Shown piece by piece: positions 46,895 to 57,145 of a DNA stretch of 64,000 nt; the first letter of the stretch is position 1, and every line of letters begins with the position of its first letter. Under the pieces are notes generated by a model, which saw only the letters and a program-made list of their open reading frames with translations, did no database searches and was not told the origin of the DNA. Made by a program: the position numbers and the translations under genes. Where the stretch lies: the NCBI GenBank assembly GCA_036924285.1, contig JAYKYS010000002.1:36254501-36318500 (forward strand), given 5' to 3'. Source of the stretch: Asterella californica. Taxonomy: Eukaryota > Streptophyta > Marchantiopsida > Marchantiales > Aytoniaceae.

Positions 46895-48520
46895 TGATGA
46901 GTGGTTTTGATTCTGGAGCTTCGAACCACATGACAGCACATGGTGAATGATTCAGCCAGAAGGAGCCACTTAAGACACCAGCAATAGTCTATACTGGTGA
47001 TGATACCCAGCACAACATTACACATATGGATACAGTTCCTCTATCTGTTGCATCTTCAAACATTTTTGCTTTGGGAGATGTACTGTATGTGCCCACCATT
47101 ACTAGGAATCTAGTTTCAGTAGGTCAGATGGTGGAGCACGGTTATCAAGTTCAGTTCAACAGCAAGGGATGTATTGTTGAAACCAGCGATAACAATGTAG
47201 TTGCCAGAGGGTCAAGAGTAGGAAGGTTGTTCAAATTGGATGCTGTTCAATCTCAACTTCAAGCCACGATGTTTGTTCATACATCTGGAATCTCTGATTT
47301 GGAGATGTGGCATAAGAGAGTAGGCCATATGAACTATCAGCGGTTGAAGACCTTATCTACGTCAGAGTTAGTTACAGGTCTTCCCAAGTTCACATCTCCT
47401 ATCCCATCTCAGATTTGTGAAGCTTGTCAGTTTGGCAAGCAAGCTAGACAACCATTTCGCCATCAGGGCACTAGAGCCTCTAGGGTGTTGGAGTTGATAC
47501 ATTCTGATGTATGGACTACATCTCAAGCAAGCTTGAATGGTTCTCAGTACTTCGTCTCATTCGTAGATGACTTCTCGTGATTTACGTGGGTCTACTTCCA
47601 CAAGGCCAAGTTAGACGTCTTTGCTGTGTTCCAGTCATTCAAGACCCTAGTTGAGAAACAATATAACCATTGCATCTTACGGCTCCGTTCGGATGGAGGA
47701 GGTGAGTTCATCTCTCGTCACTTTGACACTTTTTTGCAAGAGCATGGGATCAAGAGAGAGGTCACGTGCAGCTACAGCCCGCAACAGAATGGTGTAGCAG
47801 AGAGGAAGAACAGACACATTACAGAGTCAACACGTGCGATGCTGAATGAGAAGTCTATGCCTAAGTGTTATTGGGCAGAAGCTGTTGCATGTGCTGTCTA
47901 CCTCATGAACCGTGCACCAACTACAGCGGTACATAAGAAGACCCCTACGAGGTATTAGTAGGCAAGAAACCAGACCTCTCATGTCTCAAAGTGTTTGGTT
48001 CTATATGTTTTGTACATGTACCAAATGAAAGACGCAGCAAGCTAGACCCGAAAGCTGAGAAGTGTATCTTCTTAGGCTATGCTTCTGATACGAAGGGATA
48101 TACGTGTTATATCTCAACTTCGAGGAGACTGCTCATCAGTAGAGATGTTGTTTTTGATGAGTTGTTATCTTGGTATCAGGTTACATCAGGCTCTGTTGCT
48201 ATTTCACCTATTCTATCCTCTGTCCAATCAGTTCAGGTTGGCTCTACAACTACTCAAACCACTAGTTCAGATAGTGGTAGTGCTGTATTTCATCCAATGC
48301 GCATGAGAGCTCCTTGGTCTGGCCAAGTCCCTGTAGTTGCTATACCTACGGTTCAGGTCCCTCCACTTGTTGTTCAACTTATACAGGTTGCACATTCCAA
48401 TAGCTCTCCAGTGTTGCAGCAGATGATCAATGAGCAACGCAGTGCAGATATTGTGCATGCTTTTAACGACCACGTCAGCAGCTCTCAGCCAAATCAGAGA
48501 TCTGAAGCTGGACCATAAGG
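46895..48520 (+). pseudogene. Split copia 3 protease and integrase
   Basis: The protease site DSGASNHMT begins at 46909 with the catalytic Asp preserved. Gag-pre-integrase has MWHKRVGHMNYQ and CEACQFGKQ. Integrase catalytic residues are visible in LIHSDVW, LRSDGGGEF and QQNGVAERKNRH, so the DDE triad is preserved although a TGA (47578-47580) and frameshifts interrupt the frame. The 47991-48518 segment is the integrase tail and linker (FGSICFVHVPNERRSKLDPK, then LISRDVVFDE). Confidence 0.9.
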
Positions 48521-48530
48521 TCAATCTGAT

Positions 48531-48873
48531 ATGCGAAGGTCCACCAGAGCGAGACATCCTGTCCAACGTTTTCAGTGTGAAGGTTTCTTGGCTGAACACC
48601 ATGCCTACATGGTGAATGTCGTGCATGAGCAGGAATCAAATTCTCTTGAGGAGGCGATGCATCAGGCAAAATGGGTGCAAGTCATGCAAGTTGAGCTTTC
48701 AGCTTTGCAAAATCAGCAGACTTGGGAGCTGGTTGATTTACCTTATGGTAAGAAAGCTATTGGTTGTAGATGGGTTTACAAAGTCAAGAGAAATTCGGAT
48801 GGTTCAGTCCACAGGCGTAAGGCGAGACTTGTGGCTAAAGGATATGCGCCGCAGTATGGTCATGACTTTGATG
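48531..48873 (+). pseudogene. Split copia 3 reverse transcriptase, N-terminal part
   Basis: RRSTRARHPV, ALQNQQTWELVDLP, IGCRWVYKVK and KARLVAKGYAPQYGHDFD are the standard opening of copia reverse transcriptase. The next residues of the family (a short F-S-P-V-V-K-M type motif) are not here; the enzyme resumes at KMASICTL on the minus strand at 25995. A handful of codons appear lost at the junction. Confidence 0.92.
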
Positions 48874-49995
48874 TGTGAAGACTGTATCTATCATCGACAG
48901 ACGAAGTCCGATAAGTATGCCTTGCATACGTCTGAAGAGATCTTTGATGCAATTGGGCAAGCAAATAATTTACTCCAAGGACAATATTGATGGTGCGGTA
49001 TGTACTCTAACATGCAACAATTTGTTAGACGATGTATGGTTTGTAATCGAGTACAAGCATCATTCAATGCTCCTACTCCATAGCTACACCCCTTATCAAA
49101 TATGAGGTTGGATGATCATTCGAGTTTAGATTTTGCAGGACTCTTATTGTTGATCGTACATCATCGATATGTATTAGTGATGTTGGAGCAATTCTCCAAG
49201 TGGATTGAGTTGGCAGCATTACCAAACAAGGTGACTGAAGAGAAGCGTATGCATTCCTCGATCGAGTGCTCAATCGTTTTGGTGCTCCAGCTGAAGTGTT
49301 AACTGACCAAGGCATAAAGTTTCTTGGTGAGTTGCAAGTCTTATGTGATCAATCGATGATTGATCATTGTACTATGTCTCAAGATTATCCTAAGACAGAT
49401 GGTTTGGCAGAGAGAGTTGTTCAAACAATGAAAAAAGGATTGCATAAGTATGGTCTACAAAGAGAAAATGAGACTTTTAGTTATCGTGGTTGGCTATGAG
49501 ATATCGATGTAATTGATAAGCATCATTGGTGTCTTTTTCACCGTACTCTTTACTATATGATTTAGAACCAGATTTACTTGCGGCCATTCGACGTGATTCT
49601 GCTGAGATTTTGGACCTTGATGACCCACATATGTGAAGGAGAGCATGTTCTCAACGTGCCAAGGTGTTTCAGAGAGTTATGTCGATAATATTTGAGAACT
49701 TAGCAATTTCTCAACATCGAGTGTGGGATGCGACTATCTAGGAAGGAGGTTACTGACAGTCCATACATAAGTTTCATCTTGACGATTATTCTTATTCGCA
49801 GCAGATTGCACCGTCGACCTTAGATGTTACTGTAGGTGCACTATCTTACATGTGCGTGAGGTGTTATCTTTTAAGGTTCTCATGTTAGAGGACCGTGATG
49901 GTGTTGTTTGGAAGCATCATGTGCATAATTGTGCATCATGTCATGTTCCAAACATCGATGGTACAATAGATCCAAGCTTAGTAGCAGTACAAGTT
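48871..49995 (+). pseudogene. Gypsy 3' half, copy 1: reverse transcriptase fragment fused to integrase
   Basis: Starts MCEDCIYHRQTKSDKYALHT, then EEIFDAIGQA, which is the continuation of the gypsy reverse transcriptase cut at 25990. It jumps directly to the integrase zinc region (NLLQGQYWW-like, then QQFVRRCMVCNRV), so the reverse transcriptase core and RNase H are deleted. Integrase acidic residues are in SLDFAG (near 49120), VLTDQGIKFLGE (49290-49330) and DGLAERVVQT (near 49400-49430). Faint traces of the C-terminal region run to about 49995. Stops and shifts are frequent. Confidence 0.82.
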
Positions 49996-50015
49996 GGCTC
50001 AAGTGGTTGATGGAG

Positions 50016-50045
50016 TCCGACAAGCTTACAAGGAAGCTTGTCGGA
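50016..50045. repeat. Perfect hairpin between the two gypsy integrase copies
   Basis: TCCGACAAGCTT (50016-50027) and AAGCTTGTCGGA (50034-50045) with loop ACAAGG. Confidence 0.65.
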
Positions 50046-50084
50046 TGAGCTTTGATCTTATAGGAGTATGACTTCTAGGTAGTG

Positions 50085-51762
50085 CATAGACCTAGAGTTG
50101 CAAACCTAGATGTCAATGGATTGAGTCGCAACTCATGCACAAGTTAGCAAGATCTGACTCGAGCTCGATGACATGACGAGGTTGATGAGGAGATGGTGCC
50201 AAGGTGACATGCATATGAACTTCTTTGTGTGTTGGTCATGAACTCTAGTATGGAGGACTAGGTCGTATTTTTCTCATGTCAGAAAACAGATGATGACTCT
50301 CTAGATCCTCAGTGTGGAGATGATGTTCCATATTAGCAAGATATCCATGACGATGTGACAATAATGGAGTATTTACGTACTGACGTGGTGGTAGGCACAA
50401 TGAATGCTAAGGAGCGAGATCACGTCCTCCAACAAGCGAAGAGATTTTGATGAGAAAGATGACATGTACTTTGAATGAGAGACGATGAGAGAGTACGGAC
50501 AGTGTCACATCCATTTCCTAGGGCACAATTAGTACGATATGCCCATGAGGAGTTGAGACATTTTGGAGTGAAGCGTACACATAGCTTACTCCAAGGACAG
50601 TATTGGTGGCGTGATATGCACATCGACGTATAGCAGTTTGTCGTATCGATGTATGGTTTGTTATCGAGTACGAGCATCGTTTAACGCTCCTATTCCATAG
50701 TTACATCTCTTATCGATTGGAGTTGAGTTATCGTTGGAGTTTGGATTTTTATGAGACCTTTATCATTGACTATACTATCACCACCAGTATGTGTTGGTGA
50801 TAGTGGAGCACTTCTCCAAGTGGATTGAGTTGGTGGTATTACCAGACAAGACGAGTGAGAGGATAACGTATGTGTTCTTAGATCGAGTTCTGAGTCGTTT
50901 TGGAGCACCAGCTGCTGACAGACCAAGGTATAGAGTTTCTTGGTGAGTTTCAAGCCTTATTGATCATTAGACTATATCTCAAGATCATCATGAGGCGGAT
51001 GGTTTGGCGGAGAGGTTGTTCAGACGGTGAAGAGAGGATTTTGCAAATATGGCTTGCAGAAGGACCACTTGAGAGACTAACATTTGCAGTTACCATGGTT
51101 GGCTAAGGGTTACCGGTTTAGCCGGCAAACGTCTTTGGCTTCCTTCTCATCGTATTTTTTATTGTATGATCGAGATCGAGATCTATCTTCAACCATTCAT
51201 CGTGATTCTGCTGAAATGCTGAACCTTGATGACTCAGATATGTTGGTGAGAGCATATTCTCAACGAGCCGAGACATTTCAGAGAGTCATGTCTATAACTT
51301 TTGAGAACCTAACGATTGCTCAACATAGAGACACGTTGTCATATGCGACTATCCGAGGAGGAGGTTAACGGCCGTCCATTTGCAAGTTTCATCTTGATGA
51401 TTATATCTATTTGCAGCAGATTGTACCAACGACGCTGGATGTAACTGTATGACGTACTATTTTATGAGTGCATGAGGTGTTACCTTCTAAAGTACCTCAT
51501 GTTAGAAGGCCGTGATGGTGTTGTTTGAAAGGACCATGTGCGTAATTGCATGTCATGTCATCTTCCAAACATCGATGGTATTGTTGATACATGCTTAGCT
51601 GTTGTACGCTCGAGCTTGAGATGTATGTTGTGTGGGTATGCTGGTGGAGCAACCCGTATGTTGGTGTGTGATCATTGTTCGAGAGGTTGGTACATGTCGA
51701 GTTTGATTCCACCTTTCATTGTCATTCTTATTGGACGGTGGATTTGTCCTCGGTGTATATAG
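50085..51762 (+). pseudogene. Gypsy 3' fragment, copy 2: RNase H end, integrase and PHD-like tail
   Basis: Begins at the end of RNase H (RVANLDVNGLSRN) and runs through MNAKERDHVLQQAKRF and the integrase zinc region (HEELRHFGVKRTHSLLQGQY). Acidic catalytic positions are in WSLDF, LTDQGIEFLGEFQ and ADGLAER. The integrase C-terminal part is ASLASFSSYFLL to AQHRDTLSYATIRGG (51084-51368). The last 75 residues (51538-51762) hold CMLCGYAGG, CDHCSRGW and WICPRC, a PHD-type zinc finger in which the His and one Cys are replaced (WYMSSL). Homologous to copy 1 at 48960-49995. Broken by several frameshifts. Confidence 0.82.
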
Positions 51763-52837
51763 CAAAGATAGCCTATTAGATCTTTACGTGGTATGGATTG
51801 AAGGCAGACGACTAACAATGTGGTGATGTAGAACCTAGCCTCCTGATCCTTGCACCCATGAAGATATGTATCACGTAGTTGGGATATGAGGCTATCTGGA
51901 GTTAGAGGGACCTAACCGTCAGTTAAGAGAGCAATTGTGGTACACTTGTTTATGTGTATGACACTGTCCATGCGTTATGTGTATTTGTGGTGTACCTATG
52001 ACAATGTTGTATGTTGTATAGCGATGTGTATGCGCATAATAGCTGTCATGTCAGCATAGCACATCGGCTAGATTGACCGAGTGCGTAGTGACTAGTCTCG
52101 ATAGGGCCGTTAGTGTCATTAAGGCATGTTCTTGGGCTAGTCTCACTAAGGATAAACTTCGCATGTAAGGCTTATACGCTTCAGTTCTTCAAGTTGAACC
52201 TTCAAGCTCATGGCTATGGTAGATTGTCTTCTTGAGTGCAACCTAGATTCTCTGTGCACATAGTGGATGTGGCTCGACTTTAGTGTTTGGTATTGCCGTT
52301 GGCATGGTGGAGTGAATACCATCCTTATTATTGTGGTACACATGTGTATGTGTATGACATTGTCCATGTTTTATGCATATGTGTTGTGTACCTTTGACAA
52401 CGATGTATGTCGTGTAGCGATGTGTATGCACACGACAAGGATTCTGATTGCAGAAATGTATAATTTTTCAAAAAGCAAAAAATTAAGAGAAAGATATGTA
52501 CAATGACATGTACAATGACATGTATTGGTTTGAGGTCGAAGGTTAAAATCAGGATGCATGGTGATGATCGAGATGACAACTGATGTCTACTACGTGAGAA
52601 ACCTCGACAGTGAGGTTCAACTGGGTGCATGAGAGATGTTTCTAGAGTATGATGGTTTCAAATGCATATTGAAAGATATATAGATAAGATAGGATGACTC
52701 AAGACAAGCGATTGGATGAATGCTAAAGAGAAAAAAGACGACAAGGATCGAGAGAAAATCATAACAAGGTTGCAACTTCAAGATGACGATCATGTTGCAA
52801 ACTTGAGGATGAGTTTGACTAATATTATAAGTAGGAT
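51763..52837. other. Region after the gypsy copies, possibly its 3' UTR or LTR
   Basis: No gene was recognised. It contains a spaced direct repeat (listed separately) and a short tandem ATGACATGTACA near 52500-52521. Confidence 0.4.
51934..52440. repeat. Spaced direct repeat of about 110 bp
   Basis: 51934-52048 and 52331-52440 share TTGTGGTACAC, GTGTATGACA, TGTCCATG, GTGTACC and TAGCGATGTGTATGC at an offset of 397 bases. The sequence between them is not repeated. They could be LTR remnants of the gypsy element, but this is not shown. Confidence 0.6.
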
Positions 52838-54702
52838 GACAAGACGTGTGCGTGCCGATTCATTCTTGGTTGGTATCTTTGGTGCGTACTAGAGGATGTA
52901 CAGGTTTAGAGGGTGCGAATGTCGAGTTGTGGACCGGCTCCTACTTGAAAATCATAATTTGGGGTTCTATATTTTTGCTCCAAAGATGTTCATGGAGGGA
53001 AATCTGACTTTTTGATCTATTTTTGATCTTGACTTTCATTGCAACAAGTGGTAGAGCTTGTTATTTGGTTCTCAAAGTCATTTCATTTGTTTTATTTGGG
53101 CACTTAATGATGACCGTATGAGGTTTGAAAGATGAGAAAAAATCAAGCTAGACCTTAGCTTCTCGATGCTGACAAGGTATTTGTTGTTACTGGTGTTATA
53201 CTAAGGGCGCAAGGGGACTGCTTGGTCATAATATGGCTAAACTCACAATTGTGAGTGACGTAAGGGGCAGCTTAAGAAGTTAGCTTGTGTTTGTCTTTTG
53301 TCCATTGACAATTTGGGAGATTGGGAGGTCCAATGCATATGCACAAGGTGTCACTGAGAGCAGATATGTGCAAGCTACACGTTGGTTAAGAAAATTCGTG
53401 AAGAGACAAACCGTGGTGTGTGTATCGGAAGAAATTGAGACGTAGGGGAGAGAATTTTGGAGTGCTTCAATGACCTATGGAAGAGAGTGGATCGTGCGGA
53501 CTGTTCTGGAGTCCAAACTTGATGTCCTTAGATCCATCGAGGTCAAAACGTCAAGTTCTTCAAGAAATTGAAGACGATACAAAGTTTCATCAGACGATTT
53601 GAGAGTTCTGGGTGAAATTGGCTCGCAGAGAAACGCTTACGTCAGTTTTTTATTCACTTGCAACCTAAGGTTGAACTGTTCTTCGTGATCGGTGAGCCAA
53701 GCTCTTTGTTCTTGGTGCCTATGTGATCAAGGAGTCCTTATCTTCGCATAAGAAAAGATTGTAAGTAGATCGGAATGTTGTGTTGTGCGTGATGATGAAT
53801 TGAACCGCAAAGAAACGATTTACGTCAATTCTTTTTGCTTCATGTGATCAAATTTCTTACGTGGTTTCATGAGAAGAACTCCAAATGGTTTGTTTTGGAG
53901 TTTCATTGGATTTAGGACGGACAAATCTCTCTATTAGAGAAGACGGATCTTAGATCTGGAAGTCCATTTTATGGATGTACATGGTTTAAGCCGCAAGGAT
54001 GAGTTTTTGGAGGTTTTATCACATGCGATCAAAAATTGGAGATATCTCGGCTGTCAGAGGTCGATTCTGAAAGTTCTTGGAGCCAACAGAGTCAGGAAGG
54101 AAGACCAGATCGACATCTGAAGATCGTTTGACGAAAGAAGAAAGTTCTCAGATAGATCTTCTTCAATTCTTTCGTTATGGTTTTTGTTATTTTGGATTCG
54201 TTAGAGGCCTAGTTGGTTATGCATAGCTTGTGGTAGCTAGCTTTAGCTAAGGGCTTGTACATGTATGTTGTTTGGACTAAGGTTTAAATCGTGTGATATT
54301 GGTGCAAAGTTTTGTTAGCAAAAATATGTTTCTTTTGCATTGAACTACGCTTCTGTAGTTTCGGGTCTAGGTTGCGATCTAAAGACTTGTTTTAGGAGAT
54401 CGAGTGCAGATTACACATCATTTAGGTATGTTTCTTGGTTTTGTATTCTTAGAGAGAAAGAATGTACGTAAAGTGAAAGTTGGTATATCTTGTGAAGCTT
54501 GTTCTCATGGTTGTTTCTCTTTCTTGTCTCTGTTTAGCATATTATATCTCCACAGCCAGGAGCCTCGTGTTTTCTTAGACAAGCTTCACGCAAGATCCGA
54601 TATGATAATGGATGGATTGTAGATCACCTCCTAGATCTTAAGTTAGAGACCCTCTGTCACGTTTTTCTAGTCTTTTTCTGTCATGAGAAGAAGACTTTTG
54701 TC
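52838..54702 (+). repeat. Dispersed repeat R, copy B (about 1.86 kb)
   Basis: Full-length match to 39584-41444 in the same orientation, starting GACAAGACGTGTGCGTG. The flanks differ from those of copy A, so it is a dispersed element and not part of a larger duplication. Confidence 0.85.
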
Positions 54703-56641
54703 ATGATTGGGAGATATTATTCTTGGAGAGAATGTTAGTTGAAGACCTGACAGACTACGGGCGCACCTTCCACGAGTACACCCGCTATGATGAGTCTGAG
54801 TTAGGACAAGAGATAGGATAAGTAGGGCCAGCCTCTTCTGATCTTTCTCTACCTACTAAGACGTTAGATCTGAAGATGGATACGGTTTAGAGATCGACTT
54901 ACCGGATGTTAGTGTGATGTCAACGTCAGTAGTAGGTTACATGTGTCAGATCTCTCAGATTAGACTTCTACTTGCTACTTTTAGTGGTTGCTAATTTGAA
55001 GCACCACCTAGCAAGTCAAGGAAGGTAGACTCATATTACCCTTTTGTCTTTAGTTTAAGTTTTGTATCTTGGTGTACCTTCTCCTGGTCTTTGGTGGTTG
55101 GAGGTGGTGTCCCGAGGATGCGTGGGTGTTTGTGCTTGGAGTTATACGGGCTTGCTTGCCTTGTGCCTCCTTTGTGATCTTTTAGGTACTACAGCTACTT
55201 GCTAGCAAGTTCTACGAGGGAGTCTAGGAGCTATGAGTAGCTAGAGGAAGGAGTAAGACCTAAAGTTTTCTTTCTCTTCTCATTAAGAAAATATTTCTTT
55301 CCTAACTTTCAAATCTAATATTGATGACCAGATTACAATCAAAACTCTTTAAGTGCGCTTCCTTCAGTGGATAATACCCTCCCTCACAGCCTTGTACTCT
55401 GTTGTATGTTTTATTATTCAAAAGATGCAAGTGTTATCTAAAAAATCGTCATTAAATTGATACTAAAAATTAAATATATCTTTTAACGGTAAAATAATAA
55501 TCGAGCTTGGAGTTGTCAGCAGATCAAGACATAACTTAAAACCAACCTCGGACTCAGGCTTTGCATAACCTACCAACAAAATATATCAATTTAATCTAGA
55601 TGTTAATTTACTCCAAAGACTTTTTTATCATAAGAGTTAAGCAATAAAATAATAAAAGAAACCCTCGGGCCTTCTAACTGTACATTTAGGGTATATCCTC
55701 GTATATAGTAGTAGTCACTAAGAACTGAAGTGGAATCCCATAGAAGTGAATGCTCTCCTTCTACTCCAGGACAAAATACACGGAAAGTGTAAAAATGTTT
55801 ATCTTAGATAAACGCAAAGCGGGTTAAAAACAAACCCTCTACGGACAAATATGTAAATATAGACTTTGGTTAATGTAAGATTTAATTATTGTATCTTATT
55901 ATTAAAAATTTGAGTTGTCGAGAAAGATGATGTTTCAAGCTAGGGTTAGTCTCTTTTATTGACTTTCAAACTGATATTTCTGTGATAACTCCACTCTATA
56001 AATTGACATTTTTCCTCCTAGTAATGAAGTTAATTACCACTGATTTAATGTTAATAATATATTATTATATTTATGTTCTAATCAAAATAGGTAATTAAGT
56101 AAATTGAATCAAATTAAGCTAAAATTTTTCTTATCTTGTTAGCAAAAGAGTTATGAGTTCAGTATGATCATTGAGATATAACACTGTTTTTTTTTCTACT
56201 TGTACTTGAGTAAATTTATTATTATTTTCAAGAATTATTTCGCCAAATCAGTAAAATATTAAAGATATTTTCTTATACAGATGGAATAAAATATATTTAA
56301 TTCCTTTTTAAAAAATATATTATATGACATAAAATATATAACAGCAACCGATTTATATGCATCAAGACATCTCCATATACCGATAAATTTTGTTCTCCAC
56401 ATTGTTGTCGTTGCAAACATTTAGACATAAATAAAACGGGCTAAAATAGCATATTCAAACTAATCCAAATAAAGCATGAATATAAATCCACAAATAAAGC
56501 ATAATCAATCCACGGGCGGCAGTGGATACTAGGCAGGACAGTTGAGGACACTTTCGGCATATTCCATTCGGAAACTGCGAAATTCTTCAAATTAGTCACC
56601 TACGTTCATTAGTGGGTACACATACAAATTCCAACATGAAT
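54703..56641. other. AT-rich spacer upstream of the receptor kinase gene
   Basis: No gene was recognised. From about 55300 it is very AT-rich, with no frame of interest. Confidence 0.4.
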
Positions 56642-56650
56642 CTATAAATA
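56642..56650 (+). promoter_or_regulatory. TATA box of the receptor kinase gene
   Basis: CTATAAATA is a consensus plant TATA box, about 500 bases before the start codon. It would give a transcription start near 56675 and a 5' leader of about 470 bases containing upstream ATGs. Confidence 0.45.
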
Positions 56651-57145
56651 TTGTGTGCCGGCGTCAATCGATCAGGCGTTGCGTTCTAGACAAAATTCGA
56701 GTATGCAGATCTATGCAGAATGCAGATCCAGATAAGAAGACACTGTCAATCCGAAGATCTACAGCTGTTGACGACTGTCGTTCTCACTTCTCACATGAGA
56801 CTGACTCGTTCCGATGAACTAGAACATCCAGTCCAGACATTCGGGAAGGTGTCCACAGGTTAGCATGTTCACAGTGAAACTCAACGGGATCGTGCACGTT
56901 ACATTTTCTTCTGTGAAGTGCTATTGAGATGCAGTTTGTAGGATAGAGCGAAATTTAAAGAGGGTTATCATGGTTTAGAGCTCGAGCTGGGAAGGAGTGA
57001 GTGCTAACTCAAGAGGAAGCTCAGAGATACCTTGCGTTTGGTGATCATGCTGTGGAGATAGATGTATCTGAAACTGGACCCGCAAGCTGTTTCGAAAGGT
57101 GTACAGTTCACCCGAGCGGGAGGACCATTGTGCACCCGAGGTGGA

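Larger units (their letters stand above)
45090..48873 (+). mobile_element. 5' half of split Ty1/copia retrotransposon 3
   Basis: Contains the 5' LTR, a perfect primer-binding site, leader, gag, protease, integrase and the first part of reverse transcriptase. The last copia residues are GYAPQYGHDFD; gypsy sequence begins at ATG 48871-48873. The copia 3' part is at 24428-25992 on the other strand. The 5-bp flank GTTTG (45085-45089) is the reverse complement of CAAAC beside the other LTR. Coding frames are broken, including a TGA in the integrase motif DDFS-stop-FTW at 47578-47580, probably an Arg CGA codon changed by C-to-T. Confidence 0.92.

Noticed and set aside
24428..48990. Two independent copia insertions of the same family at 24.4 and 45.1 kb
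   Set aside because: Their contents are complementary and non-overlapping, their flanking pentamers are reverse complements, and their flanks rejoin one repeat; a single split element explains all three.
57062..57145. Upstream ATG as the receptor-kinase start
   Set aside because: It would put 28 residues before the signal peptide; the Met at 57146 gives a normal secretory N-terminus.
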